A stretch of 64,000 nt of DNA from Ryuthela nishihirai. Taxonomy: Eukaryota; Arthropoda; Arachnida; Araneae; Heptathelidae. Location of the stretch: contig JAWZYU010000007.1 of the NCBI GenBank assembly GCA_038380435.1, positions 86,752,334-86,816,333 of the forward strand, read 5' to 3'. Shown piece after piece: positions 23,088-33,900 of the stretch; within the stretch, counting starts at the first letter, position 1, and each line of letters opens with the position of its first letter. Position numbers and translations under genes: made by a program. The notes below the pieces were generated by a model, which did not search any database, was not told the DNA's origin, and saw only the letters and a program-made list of their open reading frames with translations.

Positions 23088-24257
23088 GTCCAGTGACCCC
23101 CCCCCCCCCGGAGTGGGACCTCCTTAACGAGGGGGAGGGGGCTTAAGGTGCCTCTGAGAAGTTGGGCTCGGATGGCTGGTACCCTTGGGTTCTTAGTCTG
23201 GTGGCCCCCGGTGGTGGGGGCTGTTGAGGGTAGGCGGACTGCTTGAGGTGGGTGGTCCAGTCTGCTTGTTCACTCCCCCGGAGGTGATGGGGGTCACAGC
23301 CTTGTTGAGGGGCTGTTTAAAAGTCTCAGATGGGGCTAGTGGGTACCCTGTCTTCTGCAGGCTTATTGGGGAGTTATGCGGACTGAGCTGTGCACCTCTT
23401 TGCACACTCGTCCGTAGGCTTTCTGATGCGGTCCCGGTGATACGAGGTGGACTGATGTTCCGCGGGTGCTTCGGTCCGGGAACAATGGAGAGGTAGAAGT
23501 TGGAGGCTCGCGGCCCTTGTTGGCCACTTGTGGCCAGCGGGCTTATCGATGGAACAGCCAAACTAAGAGTCCCACATGAATGAGATTTGGACTTATGGCT
23601 TTGCAGTGGACTAACTTGGGTTCCTCTGCGAAGTGGGGTCTGGCTGCTGCTGTCCTTTCAGCCCTGGTAGGCAGACAGCCCGGTCGAGGCGAGGATGGGG
23701 CGCGGCTGCAGGGATCTTCATGATTAGCGTTCCTTGATACTACCTCGGCCCGATGGTGATGCCGAAACGGCGAGCTGGCTGTGGCGCCCGGCTCGATGGA
23801 GAGGACGAAGTTGGGGTCATGCCGAGAGGATTGGAGTCCCTCGAGGTGTCTCTTGTCGACGGAAGTACCTTGGCCCTCTGCTGTGGGGGGTCCAAAAAGT
23901 TAGGTCTTCTGTTTATTTTCTGGTTCAAAATTCAAAAGACTAAAATCTTTTTATTTTTATATTGGCAAGTTTCTTGGCTAAATTCAGTGAGTGATGGGCA
24001 TATTCCTAGGCATCGCTCAAAATTCACAAGATCCCACTCTCACTGCACCTCAATGATTAGTTCTTCGAGAAGGCAATAATATCAAGCAGTGCTTCTCTCT
24101 TCACACAACGTCTTCTCCCGCTGTAGGCAGGATCAACGCAAGGCAAGCTTAATTGATAGGAGCTTTCTAGTTCATAGTGGTTTCAGTGACATCTCCCTCA
24201 AGGTGATATGCAGTCAACGTACTGCGGTGCACCGGGAATGTCACGATATATTTCGTT
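23088..24257. mobile_element. GC-rich insertion unit A (1170 bp)
   Basis: Begins at gtccagtgacc followed by a C run and ggagtgggacc, and ends before the next gtccagtgacc at 24258. It is strongly G+C-rich in its first two thirds, with an AT-richer end carrying ctgcggtgcaccggg. It has no long credible ORF. A reverse frame of 122 codons at 23193-23561 is Pro/Ser-rich and not preserved as one frame in unit B. It interrupts the transposase frame. Confidence 0.8.
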
Positions 24258-25448
24258 GTCCAGTGACCAGTCCCCCCCGGAGTGGGACCTCTTTGACGAG
24301 GGGGGGGGGCTACGGTGGCTCTGAGAAGTTGGACTCGAATCGCTGGCGCCCTTGGGTTCTGAAGTCTGGCGGCTCCCTGTGGAGGGGGGCCTCTTGAAGG
24401 TTAGCAGACCGCTTGGGTGGGCCGGTCCAGTCAGCTTATTGACTTGTCCCCCAGCGAAGCTGGGGGTTGCAGCCTTGGTTGAGGGGCCGTTCTAAAGGCC
24501 TCGGATAGGGCTTGGGAGGGACCTGTCTTCTGCAGGCTTATTGGTGAGTGCTGCAGACTGAGTTGTGCACCTCTTGGTACACTCGTTCGTGGGCTCCCTG
24601 ATGCGGTCTCAGTGATATTGAAGTGGACAGACGTTCCATGGGTGCTTCGGCCCGGGAACAATGGAGAGGTAGAAATTGGAGGCTCGCGGCCTCAGTTGGC
24701 CACTGCTGGCCAGCGGGCTTATCGATGGAACAGCCAAACTAAGAGTCCCACATGAATGAGATTTGGACCTTATGGCTTTTGCAGTGGAGGAACTTGGGTT
24801 CCTCTGTGAAGTGGGGTCCGGGTGCTGCAGTGTTGTGAGCCCCGGTAGGCTGAAAGCTTTGTCGGTGTTGTGGGAGGGCCGCCAGCTGGGTTTGTCGGGA
24901 TTACTGGCTAGGTGTCCCCGAAGCGGCCTCGGCAAGGTATAGGCCGAGACGGCGAGCGGGCTGTGGGTGCCCAGCTCGATGGAGAGGACGAAGTTGGGGT
25001 CATGCCGAGAGGTTTGGAGTCCCTCAAGATGTGGCTTTCGATGGAAGTACCTAGGAGCCTCTACTGCAGAGGACTCTAAAAGCTAGGACTTCAATTTATT
25101 TTCTGGCTCTAAATTCAAAAGACTAAGATCTTTTTATTTATATATTGGCATGGCATGTTTTGGCTAAATTCAGTGAGTGTTGGGGATATTCCTAGGCAGC
25201 ATTCAAAATTTTAAAAGATCCCACTCTCACTGCACCTCAATGATTATATCTTCAAGCAGACTAATAAAATCCCAAGTAGTGCTTCTCTCTTCACATTAGG
25301 TTTTCTCCCGCTGTATATAGGCAAATGTTAAGGCAAGCTAAATTGATAGGAGCCTATTTAGTTTATAGTGGTTTCAGTGGCAATCCCTTAAGGTGATATG
25401 CAGTCACAGTACTGCGGTGCACCGGGGTTGTCGCGATTCTTATTCGTT
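24258..25448. mobile_element. GC-rich insertion unit B (1191 bp)
   Basis: Head-to-tail second copy of unit A, similar along its whole length with small indels. It is bounded by gtccagtgaccagt on both sides. The transposase frame resumes immediately after it. No poly(A) tail, reverse transcriptase or LTR termini are recognisable. Confidence 0.8.
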
Positions 25449-26506
25449 GTCCAGTGACCAGTACTTGTCAAATATTTCGAGCCTATTGTTTTCTTCTATT
25501 TTGCTTGAGCATTTTAGTGTACATTTTGCATTACAGGCTGGACGTATCTTTCTGGCCCGCATTTCTGTTTTGCGAATTGATGATGATGTATACGGTTTTC
25601 CATTATTTCGAAGAAGTTTTGATTTAGTCTTTTTCCACTCAACCGGATTAACTTTCCTTTTCTTACCCTTTCTTTTGTTATCTGCTTTAGTATTGTCCGA
25701 TTCTGCACCTTCTGTCTCGTTACTAATATTCTCATTTTCTTCCAATCCTGATGAATCCGACGCGTTTTCAGATGAAGATGATGACATGCTAAAATCTGGA
25801 TCGAAGTCTGAATCATCTATGGTTTCATCTGTTGATTCTTCTTGTTGGCACTTGATTTAACCCGTTGTAACCTCAATCGCATTGTTTACGGATTTTCAGT
25901 ACGCTGCCAACTAGAATGTGTGTCATGATCTTCTGTTACTGTGTCTTTGTTCAATTCCGTCTCTTTCGTTGCATTTTCTTGTTCTGTGGTTTCTTCTGCA
26001 ACACACTCTCGTACCTCCTGCTCTGGGTCCATAATGAATCTACAACAAACAAATACACAAAATTTAATTACTGTTAACGACTGAACACAAAATACTGACA
26101 CACTCAGTCAGGAAAAGTGGCACAAGTGAAAATAAAACGGAACAAATAAAGAGGTTTAGAGTTAATTACTTCAAGAAAAGTGACACTTTTCTGCTTATGA
26201 TGGTATTAAAATATTTATTCCACTTACCTTTCTACACGAATAGTGTCACAACTCGAAATGTGTCGGTTTTCTTGACCGAACACATGCACACCTTCTTGTA
26301 CCAACACTAAAGTGACACTGTTCTTGCCATGATGAATGTGAAGTAGACTAAAAGTAAAACTGATACAACTGCTTCCTGGCGGTGAATTTGCGAGTTAGAG
26401 ATGTGACGTTTTTCGTTCACGTAGAGGAACGCAATACCTTTTATCACTGACATAACCTCAAAATACTCATTTTTTGAGTTATGTCACTTTTCTTGCCGGG
26501 TGCGAC

Positions 26507-26666
26507 ATGTCTCAGTTTTCATATGATACGCTAAAAGCCACCTTCATTTATTTAGTTTCAAATAATTGTGGCCTCTGCTGAAATGGATTTCCAAGAATTC
26601 GCCATGAAGCGAAAGCGTGAGAATCAATACGTAAGTGAACATGGATGCAGTGTTGCGGTTGCTGAT
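26507..26666 (+). repeat. Array fragment beyond the transposon, with ORF start
   Basis: Immediately right of the transposon the array resumes with the tacgctaaaa promoter-proximal motif. It runs through the ATG at 26583 and about 28 codons, including the basic KRKRE motif, then ends at about 26666 against an unrelated dispersed repeat. This is the last trace of the array in the window and shows that the transposon inserted into it. Confidence 0.85.
26583..26666 (+). pseudogene. 5' remnant of the array ORF
   Basis: Twenty-eight codons matching the start of the 171-residue array protein (Gln5 to Glu, Asp14 to Asn, Arg23 to Ser), cut off at about 26666 by an unrelated dispersed repeat. Upstream sequence also matches the array. 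Confidence 0.85.
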
Positions 26667-26900
26667 GTATTCTTCTGTTAATTTCCCGTTTTATTTATAA
26701 CCACAGGTCCTATACTTTTATTGTGAGGAAGTGATCTCATTTTTTTTAATGTGCGACAATCTGTAGCTGAATTTCTTGTTTTGAAAATAATAATTAGTTA
26801 CGACACATTTAAAATTTCGGTGTTGGTACAGGTTTGAGGAGAAGAACAGAATGTTTCTTTGGTGCAGTGTAGTATTTTACTATGGAGCCTTTTCTATTGT
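26667..26900 (+). repeat. Dispersed repeat Y
   Basis: gtattcttctgttaattt onward matches 35030-35215 over about 190 bp, including taataattagttacgacac and aatttcggt. Family unknown. Confidence 0.65.
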
Positions 26901-27117
26901 TTCAAAAGTTAACATAAATAATAACTTATTTTACTGTACCTTTGACCGAGACATGAATTAAAAAGGTATTCTTGTAGTGAAATATGAAATAGTTGGCAAC
27001 ACGAGCAGACTTCGAGAAAGCAAAAATAAATATTGGTGGGTGGTTATTAAACAGTGGAAATCCATTCATGCGGACGTAATCGCCGTTATTTTTTAGCATT
27101 ATTTTATGGCTCGAAAA

Positions 27118-27327
27118 AACGCAATAAATAAAAACCAACTCAAGCAGCTGCTTGACACAGAGGTCTGATATGAGCGTGGCAGTATAATACGCCAGAGTAG
27201 GAATGCTAAGGATGAAGGGACCTCAGCAGAAAGAGAACGCAGTCATCTGTGCCTTACCTGCTGCTTGAACAGAGGTCCATTAGATCAGTAGCCAATCGTA
27301 CTAACCACTCGGTCATGGACGGTGGAA
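27118..27327 (-). mobile_element. SINE family A, diverged
   Basis: Reverse copy from the A/T tail (aataaataaaaacc) through ctcaagcagctgcttg to the tRNA head (taaccactcggtcatgg). The B box is degraded, so this is an older copy. Confidence 0.8.
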
Positions 27328-27384
27328 AATAACGTTAGTTATCTCATATAAAATTCGAAGTTAAAAATAGATTGTGAGAAAAAA

Positions 27385-28130
27385 AATGGCGGCATCTAAA
27401 TGGAGCATTAAAATTAGTGCGGCATGTGAATAAGGGTTAGTAATAAAATAGGTAAAACACCGAGATGACGTCAGCAGTACTCTTTCCTTGTGTTGCCAGT
27501 ACATTTTGTATATTAGATGCATATTCAAGTTTTACAAATGCTTTTGTAAATCATAATATTGCTACTTTAGTGGAACGAATATCTGCAAAGTGAAATATTT
27601 CGATGTACCTATTAGGTAATAAATATTTTTCTAGAGAAAATTGAAAATGCGTGTGTAAGGTACGTAGAGGTACAGACGAAACATTGCGAAGCCGTAGTAA
27701 AAGTTTCAAGTTTCGTATTGCAAGCTATTTTTGCTGTGTGATGAGAAATCCACGGGATGATTTGTCTTACACTACTACCATCCACAGTGGAAGGGGATAG
27801 AGGGTATAAACAAATTTTTATTAAATATATTTCGGGTGAGATTCTAGTGATGGACTGCGATATTGCAGGGCTTTTTGTTGGTAGCAGCCATTCACATGAT
27901 TACCCATCGTTAAAGCTTTGAAAATTCCGGTATTTGGAAAGTCATTTTCGGTAAAAACACTTGTTTGTTTTTTGAATAATAATATCAAGATTAATATTTC
28001 TGTTGTGACTGACAAATCAAAATTAACACTTATCTGCACGTCATGGTATAATAAGATAGAAAATTAGGAATGGAATTGCATGGCACCATAAATGTTTTCC
28101 TCAACGTTTCAAATGTTTAAAAAAAATGCT
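27385..28130 (+). repeat. Dispersed repeat X, copy 1
   Basis: Begins near atggcggcatctaaatgg and contains aaaacaccgagatgacgtca. From 27650 it runs through gaaacattgcgaagccgtag and ttaaagctttgaaaattcc to about 28075. It matches 55940-56445 (same strand) and 58010-58740 (reverse). No coding capacity seen. Probably a non-autonomous element. Confidence 0.7.
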
Positions 28131-28340
28131 CTTTATGGTAAAGGTAGAATATGTCAATAAATATTCCAATTTAGAGTGATTGGTGGGGTAATTTTAACGA
28201 GATTTATAATCGAGATTAGAGATATCTTGTACAGGTGTTACAGATGTCAAATGCAAATGATATTGTATAAGTTCTTGAGGTGAGTTTGTTATTTTGCTAC
28301 AGAGGTATTACGGAATGAGTATTGAGATGAATATTGGAAT
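28131..28340. other. Unassigned AT-rich spacer
   Basis: No gene or repeat recognised. Confidence 0.5.
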
Positions 28341-28575
28341 ATGAATGCAACGAGTTCTTTAACATGCACAGGGTATGGCTTTCCCGTACACGGCTTAAGG
28401 TCCCATCAGACGGACGGCTGCCTTTCAAAGCTTATCGGTGTCCCCTGCTGACCGTTAGCAGGGCGAGCAGTTTTGCGGAGATAAATCTCAACGCTGACCC
28501 AGCGGAGACTCTAACCTGGGAACTGCAGATTACGAGCCTGGAGCGCTACTAACTTACCCATCCCTACCCCAGCGC
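28341..28575 (-). mobile_element. SINE family B (Met-tRNA-like), partial
   Basis: From ttctttaacatgcacaggg through ctgaccgttagcagggcg to the degraded tRNA head (tcgagtc replaced by gactctaacctggg). It lacks the distal body found in the copies at 33.2 and 59.3 kb. Confidence 0.8.
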
Positions 28576-29660
28576 TCGCAGAGTTTCTTTGCGATAAGGA
28601 ATGAATAACTGCTATGGTTTCTCTTCGTATGCAGTTTTTTGCTGGTTAGAGTAGCACCTGTGACAGCAATGAGGACCGCAGTTACGTATATATTATACGT
28701 CATCGCGAAGTAACGATATCTGCTTTCGTATTAAGCGGTCTTCCGCCTTGCTATTACGAATGCCATCAAAAGACATAGTGTCAGGAGTGCTTTCATTAAA
28801 GTGAAGGGGTGGAACGTTAGATATTGCTACAGGAAAGGAAAATGCAATTCCCAGAGCCGATTCCCACTAGACTCAAAGTTCTGATTAATTTACCTTAAAC
28901 ACCCCATCGTTATATCGGATAGAAAGGGGAACACCGATGGTTTGTGTAAAGGCATATTTGAATAACATCCGTCGCAATGAGAGTTCACTGAAGTGAACGT
29001 TACTTCAATATTATCATGCCGTGATAAAGGAGTCCGTTGTATTCCATAACTATTCGTAATTGAGGAAATCCTATTTCGAGTAAACGTATCTGCAGAAATT
29101 GCTCCAGAGTGTCGTTTCGAAGACTCCCGGAAAGTTCTTAATAACTCAAATAACCTTATCTAAATAACCAATTAAATCTATTTCAGTTGAAAACCTAAGT
29201 TTTATATTCACTAGTAAATGTTAGATTGTCAGTTTCACGATTAAAGAGAAAGGAAGAAAAAAGATCGTATAATAAATAATCAATGACACAACAGTGCTTT
29301 TCGAATCGTTGAACCGGATACGCCTTTTGTTTCGTAAATTGCATTTCCGTCACGAATAAGGTTAATTAATTTAGTTCCTTGATTCAAAATTATCCACTTA
29401 ATTGAGGAAATAAAAGAAAAAGTATCAAGGCTTAATCGTTTTGCGGCAATATTTCAGTTTCGCATTCTACAATTTATCCCACGCTATTGACTGCGAAGTC
29501 AACCGTTAAGTTTGGCGCTGTACTGTTTACCGAATAGAGTGAGTGAATATGTCTAAACAAGGCAGAACCTTAACTTACTTCCAATCATTCCTCAGAAGCT
29601 TCTCGTAATAAAGAATATTCATTAAAGCCACGTAAAGATTAGAAAAACGTGCTTATTACA
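28576..29660. other. Intergenic DNA, no gene recognised
   Basis: AT-rich. ggggaacaccgatggtttg near 28928 resembles the ggacaccgatgggtttgg segment of SINE B, so part may be an ancient SINE B copy. Nothing else supportable. Confidence 0.4.
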
Positions 29661-29835
29661 ATATCCGTTGCCCAGTGGTTAGCGTGCTCAGCTGCCGATT
29701 CAAGGTGTTCCAACCACTTGTAACGACCGGATGTTTCGGTTGCTTTTATGCCGGGATGACGCCTTCAATTACGGCGTATAACATAACAGCCTCTGTGACA
29801 ACCAGATGCTTGAGTTGACAAATAAATTTTCTTTA
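29660..29835 (+). mobile_element. SINE family A, ancient copy
   Basis: Reads ttgcccagtggttagcgtgc (A box), then diverged body with ctctgtgacaaccagatgct and a T/A-rich tail. Highly decayed. Confidence 0.55.
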
Positions 29836-31204
29836 TATTTATAACGACAAAAAAAAATATTATTGTTTAAACAATCTCTTAAAACAAGAGTCATTGGTCT
29901 TATGTTTTAACTATTTATTCCTTTTTAGCCGAGAAACATAGGATTTTATTTCTTCTTGGGAATGCTTGAAATAAGTAAAAGTTTTAGAAAAAAAATTGCC
30001 ATTTCCCTACACCAAAAAAAAGATGAAATCTAAATTGATATTCAGATATAGTATGCGGTAATATTATAATAGCGTTGCTTAAAGTTTGAAACCTGAGTGC
30101 ATAAACGTGCCTCAAGTTATGTACTTTCTCATACGTACCACATTCAGTGCCAAACGAACGAAAATCCTGGAAGTGGTGTTAATATATTTCTAATGAAATA
30201 TTTCCTTCTTACCACGTTCTCAACGGTTTTTGCTCTATCTCTTCTACGATTGGTCAAATATTTTGCAATGGCTGGTCCGTGTTGAGAACATAACGCGTGC
30301 GCCCTTAGTAACGATAGCATCAACGTGTTCGCTTTAACTTTAGTCTCAATGGATTTCTTCTATTCCGTATTATAGTTTATTAGACCACGTTAAGTAATTT
30401 TAACGTACACAGGAATCGACCTATAGTGAGCAATGATCAATAGTAATATTAATATTTATAAAATGCGATTGCAATGTATTATTAAAGCTGGAATTACATA
30501 CCATTGCACTGTTTCGTTTGAGCTCAAATAACTACGATTTAGTAATTTAATTATAAAACTTTACAGGTTTTACTAACAATTGTGACACCGTGGAGACACC
30601 CAATTTATAGAAATTAAATCATCACGGATGTGATATCATGTTTTATAGGATAAGGTCTGCCGCATTACTAAATACATTCTCAAAACATATGCGGTCAAAA
30701 GGAGTAAAGATGGAAGAAGCAGTTGTCAAGTCATTAGGCGTCCATGCTGCGAATCTAAAATTTTGAGGATCAAGTCACACTTCGGGGAAAGTTAAGATTT
30801 AATCCCGTTGTTCTGCGAATGAAAAACGGAACACCAACAGGTTTACAAAGTCGCTGTGAAGTTAACCAATGGTTTACCTATGCAGTAAATAAATGCCCCC
30901 CCCCCCCCACAAAAAAAAGTTTATTTCTTCTTCTACATACGGCGCAGCTTATGTTAAATCTTAGGAAAATTAGTTAAATCTTAGGCCCGAAAGCAACAAG
31001 TTCCATGTCACATGAAAACTCGTTAAGTAGGTAATGCTGCTGTCCATAAAACTAATAACCTTCGTTTACTTTCCCCTCAAAATAGAAGAAATTTACTAGT
31101 TACTACATGTTCGGACAGCAGAGAATTACGAATTTCCTTTGAAATGGAAGCTCGTATGAGGATCCGTGTGTGGGAGACATCCATACCCTGTATATGTTAA
31201 ACAC
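29836..31204. other. Intergenic DNA, no gene recognised
   Basis: AT-rich. The stretch around 30715-30870 (aagtcattaggcgtcc, then gaggatcaagtcac and ggaacaccaacaggttt) looks like a very old tRNA-derived SINE B. A C run followed by an A run occurs at about 30897-30917. Confidence 0.4.
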
Positions 31205-31582
31205 ACTGTATGCCGTTGATTGGGCTCAGTAGGTAGCGCACCAGGCTCGTAATCTGCAGTTCCGAGGTTCGAGTCCCAGCTGGGTCAGCGTTGACACCTA
31301 TCTGCGGAAAACTGTCAGCCCTGATCATGGGCAGAAGGGGAGACCGATAGGCTTGGAAAGGTCGCCGTCCGTCAGATGGGACGTTAAGCCGTGCCTCCGT
31401 GTGTGGGAAAGCCATACCCTGTGCACGTTAAAGACACTGGATGGTCTTGACGGGAGGCTACCATCTGTCTCCTGAACAGCTGTTTCAGTGGGTCCCCTTC
31501 CCTAACCTTAGGGGTCCTTGAGAACTGACCATTTAGCCCCTAGTATGAAAAACAGTGCCGCTCACAGGTAAAACAACCGAAC
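31205..31582 (+). mobile_element. SINE family B (Met-tRNA-like), near full length
   Basis: The head ggctcagtaggtagcgcac carries the A box and gaggttcgagtcccagc the B box. The body follows with gacgggaggctaccatctg and aactgaccatttagcccc, ending in the conserved ctcacaggtaaaacaacc. About 375 bp. Confidence 0.85.
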
Positions 31583-31806
31583 TCTTGAGAGGCGGAAAAG
31601 CTGGAATTGGTGTTTCGAACGTATCGAGTGTTACCAGTATACTCTGACGATGGTCTAAAATTCGTACCTTACATATATAGTTTTTGTTCCAGATACGTAG
31701 AACCGTTGCAGGTTTTGTAACCAAAGCAAATTCTCCTTTATTTATTTACTAAAATTGGAATGGAACCCGGCGACCGACGTAGAATAACTTTGGCTAATAT
31801 TCTAGG

Positions 31807-31926
31807 AGTACAGCGCTTGGGAAAAAAAAATTTTCAACTGCAACGCGAAGTTAAGCAGCCCTCAAAGCTGCTTAACTGCGGGGATCAGACAAGAACCAGT
31901 GCTTTCAGCTTGGTATGGCCGTTGAC
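31807..31926 (-). rRNA. 5S rRNA-derived pseudogene
   Basis: On the reverse strand the 120 bp begin gtcaacggccataccaagct and continue through ggttcttgtctgatccccg and gttaagcagc, matching the 5' half of arthropod 5S rRNA closely and in order. The 3' half (cttaacttcgcgttgcagt, an A/T run, then cccaagcgctgtact) follows the 5S layout but is badly diverged. Total length equals that of 5S. Either a dead 5S copy or the head of a 5S-derived SINE. Confidence 0.75.
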
Positions 31927-32075
31927 ATACCAATTCTTTCTTACCTGTCTTATAAAGTTACTCGTATTATCAATAACGGAACAATTCTTAAAGCAAGGAA
32001 TCAGTTATTACTATGGCGTGGAATAATGATAAAGGATTTCCTTCACGATAGTATTTCATAGATTGATATAAATAT

Positions 32076-32275
32076 ATAATAAAAAATAAATACCCCCTCA
32101 AGCACCTGTTTGCCACAGAGGTCTGACAGGAGCCTGTCAGTTTATATGCCATACTAGAAGGTCTGAGAGGATGGCAGGACCTTAGCAGAAAAACAACATG
32201 CACATCCATGCCTTACCAGGGGCTGGAACCCAGTTCCATTGGATCACTAGCGAAGCGCGCTACGCACTTGGTATA
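32076..32275 (-). mobile_element. SINE family A
   Basis: Tail aataaataccccctcaagca, hairpin tgacaggagcctgtca and body ggcaggaccttagcagaaaa are well preserved. The tRNA head (ggctggaacccagttcc, agcgaagcgcgctacgcactt) is partly degraded. Confidence 0.88.
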
Positions 32276-32834
32276 TTTAAAAAAAATTTTTTAATGCTTA
32301 GTGATTGGTTTTAAAACGTTTAAATTTAAACTTTTTACGGTGGTTAATATAGAATTCATATTAACATTTTTTTCGACATAATAGCGTACAATTAAACGTA
32401 ACACAGAAAAGTAATAAATACAATATAATTATTTGTATTTCATCACCCTACTTGTGCGATCTGTCCGAAGAGAGTAGACTTATTTACTTTCACAGAGCAA
32501 GTTTGTTTTTCATTTCTTTGGTTGTTTCAAAGACCGAGAGGCCATTTCTTACAACACCGCGGACTAAACTGATAAATCACGACGACCCCGATAGTTCGGA
32601 TCATTTGTCGTTAAGGAGATCTGTAGAACTGTTAGCAGGCAGATGGGAGAGTCCAGTAAGTCCATACTGAGAGAAACGGAGGTTGTAAGGCTGTAAATAT
32701 TTCGGTAACTCTCGATGACTGAGATTGCGCCTAGAAACGGTGGGAACAGATTGAAGATGGAAATTTACCGACGAATATTACAAGCGATTAAATTTCTGTT
32801 TTTTGTAACAGGCTGACTGGCTGGCCGTTAGGTT
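32276..32834. other. Intergenic DNA, no gene recognised
   Basis: AT-rich sequence with short chance frames only. Confidence 0.4.
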
Positions 32835-33900
32835 TGGGTCGGACTAAATTCAAAAATGCATTTACTGGAAAAATGCGACTTTGGTTAAATTAAAGATCAT
32901 AATGAAATGTATAGGAATATCGTTTTTCAACAATATTATGTTGATATTAAAAATGTTGACCAAACTTGAACATCTTAACAATCTTCCATAAAATGCGTGA
33001 GAAACTAATTTGGAGGGTCTATAACTCCTAAAATATGCATTTAGTGGAAAAAGCGGACTGAAGGTAACTTAAGGAACCTAATGAAATATATTTAAAAATC
33101 ATGTTAATATTGAAATAGATGCGAAAGCTGGAATATTTAAAAATCTTCCATCTTATGAAAGGTGGTTTGGTTTGTTTTGGTTTGTTTTACCTCTGAGCGG
33201 CACTTTTGTGCACACCATGGGCTAAATGGCCAGGTCACATGGACCCCGAAGGCTCAGAGAAGGTTGGGGGAGGGGACCCACTGGAACAGCTGTTGGGAGA
33301 CAGGTGGTAGCCTCCCGTCAAGGCCATCCAGTGTGTTCTTTAACGTGCACAGGGTATGGCTCTCCCGCACACAGGGCCACGGCTTAACGTCCCATCCGAC
33401 GGACGGTGGCCTTTCCAAACCCATCGGTGTCCCCTACTGACCGTGGACAGGGCGGGGAATTTTGCGGAGATAATCACAACGCTGACCCAGCTGGGACTCG
33501 AACCTGGGAACTACAGATTACGAGCCTGGCGCTGCCGACTGAGCCACCCTCGCCCCATTATGCCAGTGAGAACCAAAGTTGGAAGCTATAATTTGTACAT
33601 GTATTTAATGTGAAATCTGACTGAAGGTAAATTAAACATGGTAATAAAAAACTATTTAATAATTGTTTTCTCAAAATATTGTTTTACTAATTAAATAGTT
33701 GAGGAAGCTGAAATATATAAAAATAAATTTCCATGTTATGCCAGTTTTAAGCTGTAAGGTAAGTTGGAAGTTCTATAACTTCCCAAAAATATGCATTTAA
33801 TGTACACACGTGACGATAAATTAAAGATCATAATGAAAACTATTTAAATATCCACTTTCAACATTAGAAAATTTTGCTTAAACAATGATACAACTTTGAA
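32835..33900 (+). repeat. ~180-bp tandem repeat Z, interrupted by SINE B
   Basis: About four imperfect units, each with aaaatatgcatttaatgg, a gactgaaggtaaattaa-like stretch, and gaagctggaatatttaaaaa ending in a cttccat motif. The second unit is split from the third by SINE B (33165-33557). A further unit occurs alone at 37115-37320 inside the TIR element. Confidence 0.7.
33165..33557 (-). mobile_element. SINE family B (Met-tRNA-like), full length
   Basis: Reverse copy from ttttacctctgagcggcac through gaaggttgggggaggggac and ttctttaacgtgcacaggg to the head (ctgggactcgaacctggg, then gactgagccaccctcgcccc). About 390 bp, the best-preserved copy of the family here. Confidence 0.9.

Larger units (their letters stand above)
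21989..26032 (-). pseudogene. Transposase-like protein of the TIR element, broken
   Basis: Read on the reverse strand from an ATG at 26032 (MDPEQEVREC). A frameshift near 25870 leads into an acidic Ser/Glu-rich N-terminus, then VEWKKTKSKLLRNNGKPYTS and Cys-containing segments, to FDKYWSLDNE at 25440. The GC-rich insertion interrupts here, and the frame resumes at about 23060 (REFISRSITAVRP). It continues through HHSKVDPAIKDGVVDHINTI and CDLCSSYN to 22503, YDLQAVLPAPRGDISTFYYK (22293-22490) and GHTQSEGDNVHSVI (21989-22204), with several stops and shifts. I recognise the pattern from many uncharacterised arthropod transposon proteins but do not assign a superfamily. Confidence 0.7.
21176..26506 (-). 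mobile_element. DNA transposon with ~45-bp terminal inverted repeats
   Basis: Left end gtcgcaccccggcaagaaaa and the right end are reverse complements over about 45 bp (21176-21222 and 26461-26506), with one extra C at the left and few mismatches. Transposase-like coding pieces lie on the reverse strand. Copies of the TIR core (aagaaaagtgaca) recur below the ends at 26173, 26309 and 21410. It is inserted in the array about 70 bp upstream of the acidic-protein ORF. Without the internal GC-rich insertion it would be about 3.0 kb. No target-site duplication is obvious. Confidence 0.85.

Noticed and set aside
23193..23561. 122-codon Pro/Ser-rich reverse frame in GC-rich unit A
   Set aside because: Not preserved as one frame in unit B, and composition alone explains an open frame in GC-rich DNA.
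21176..26506. piggyBac or mariner assignment for the TIR transposon
   Set aside because: The ends and the protein motifs do not match what I know of either, and no TTAA or TA duplication is visible at the ends.
33162..33613. Frames across SINE B copies (also 28.3, 31.2, 56.8 and 59.3 kb)
   Set aside because: The same frames recur because the SINE recurs. These are non-coding elements with tRNA heads.
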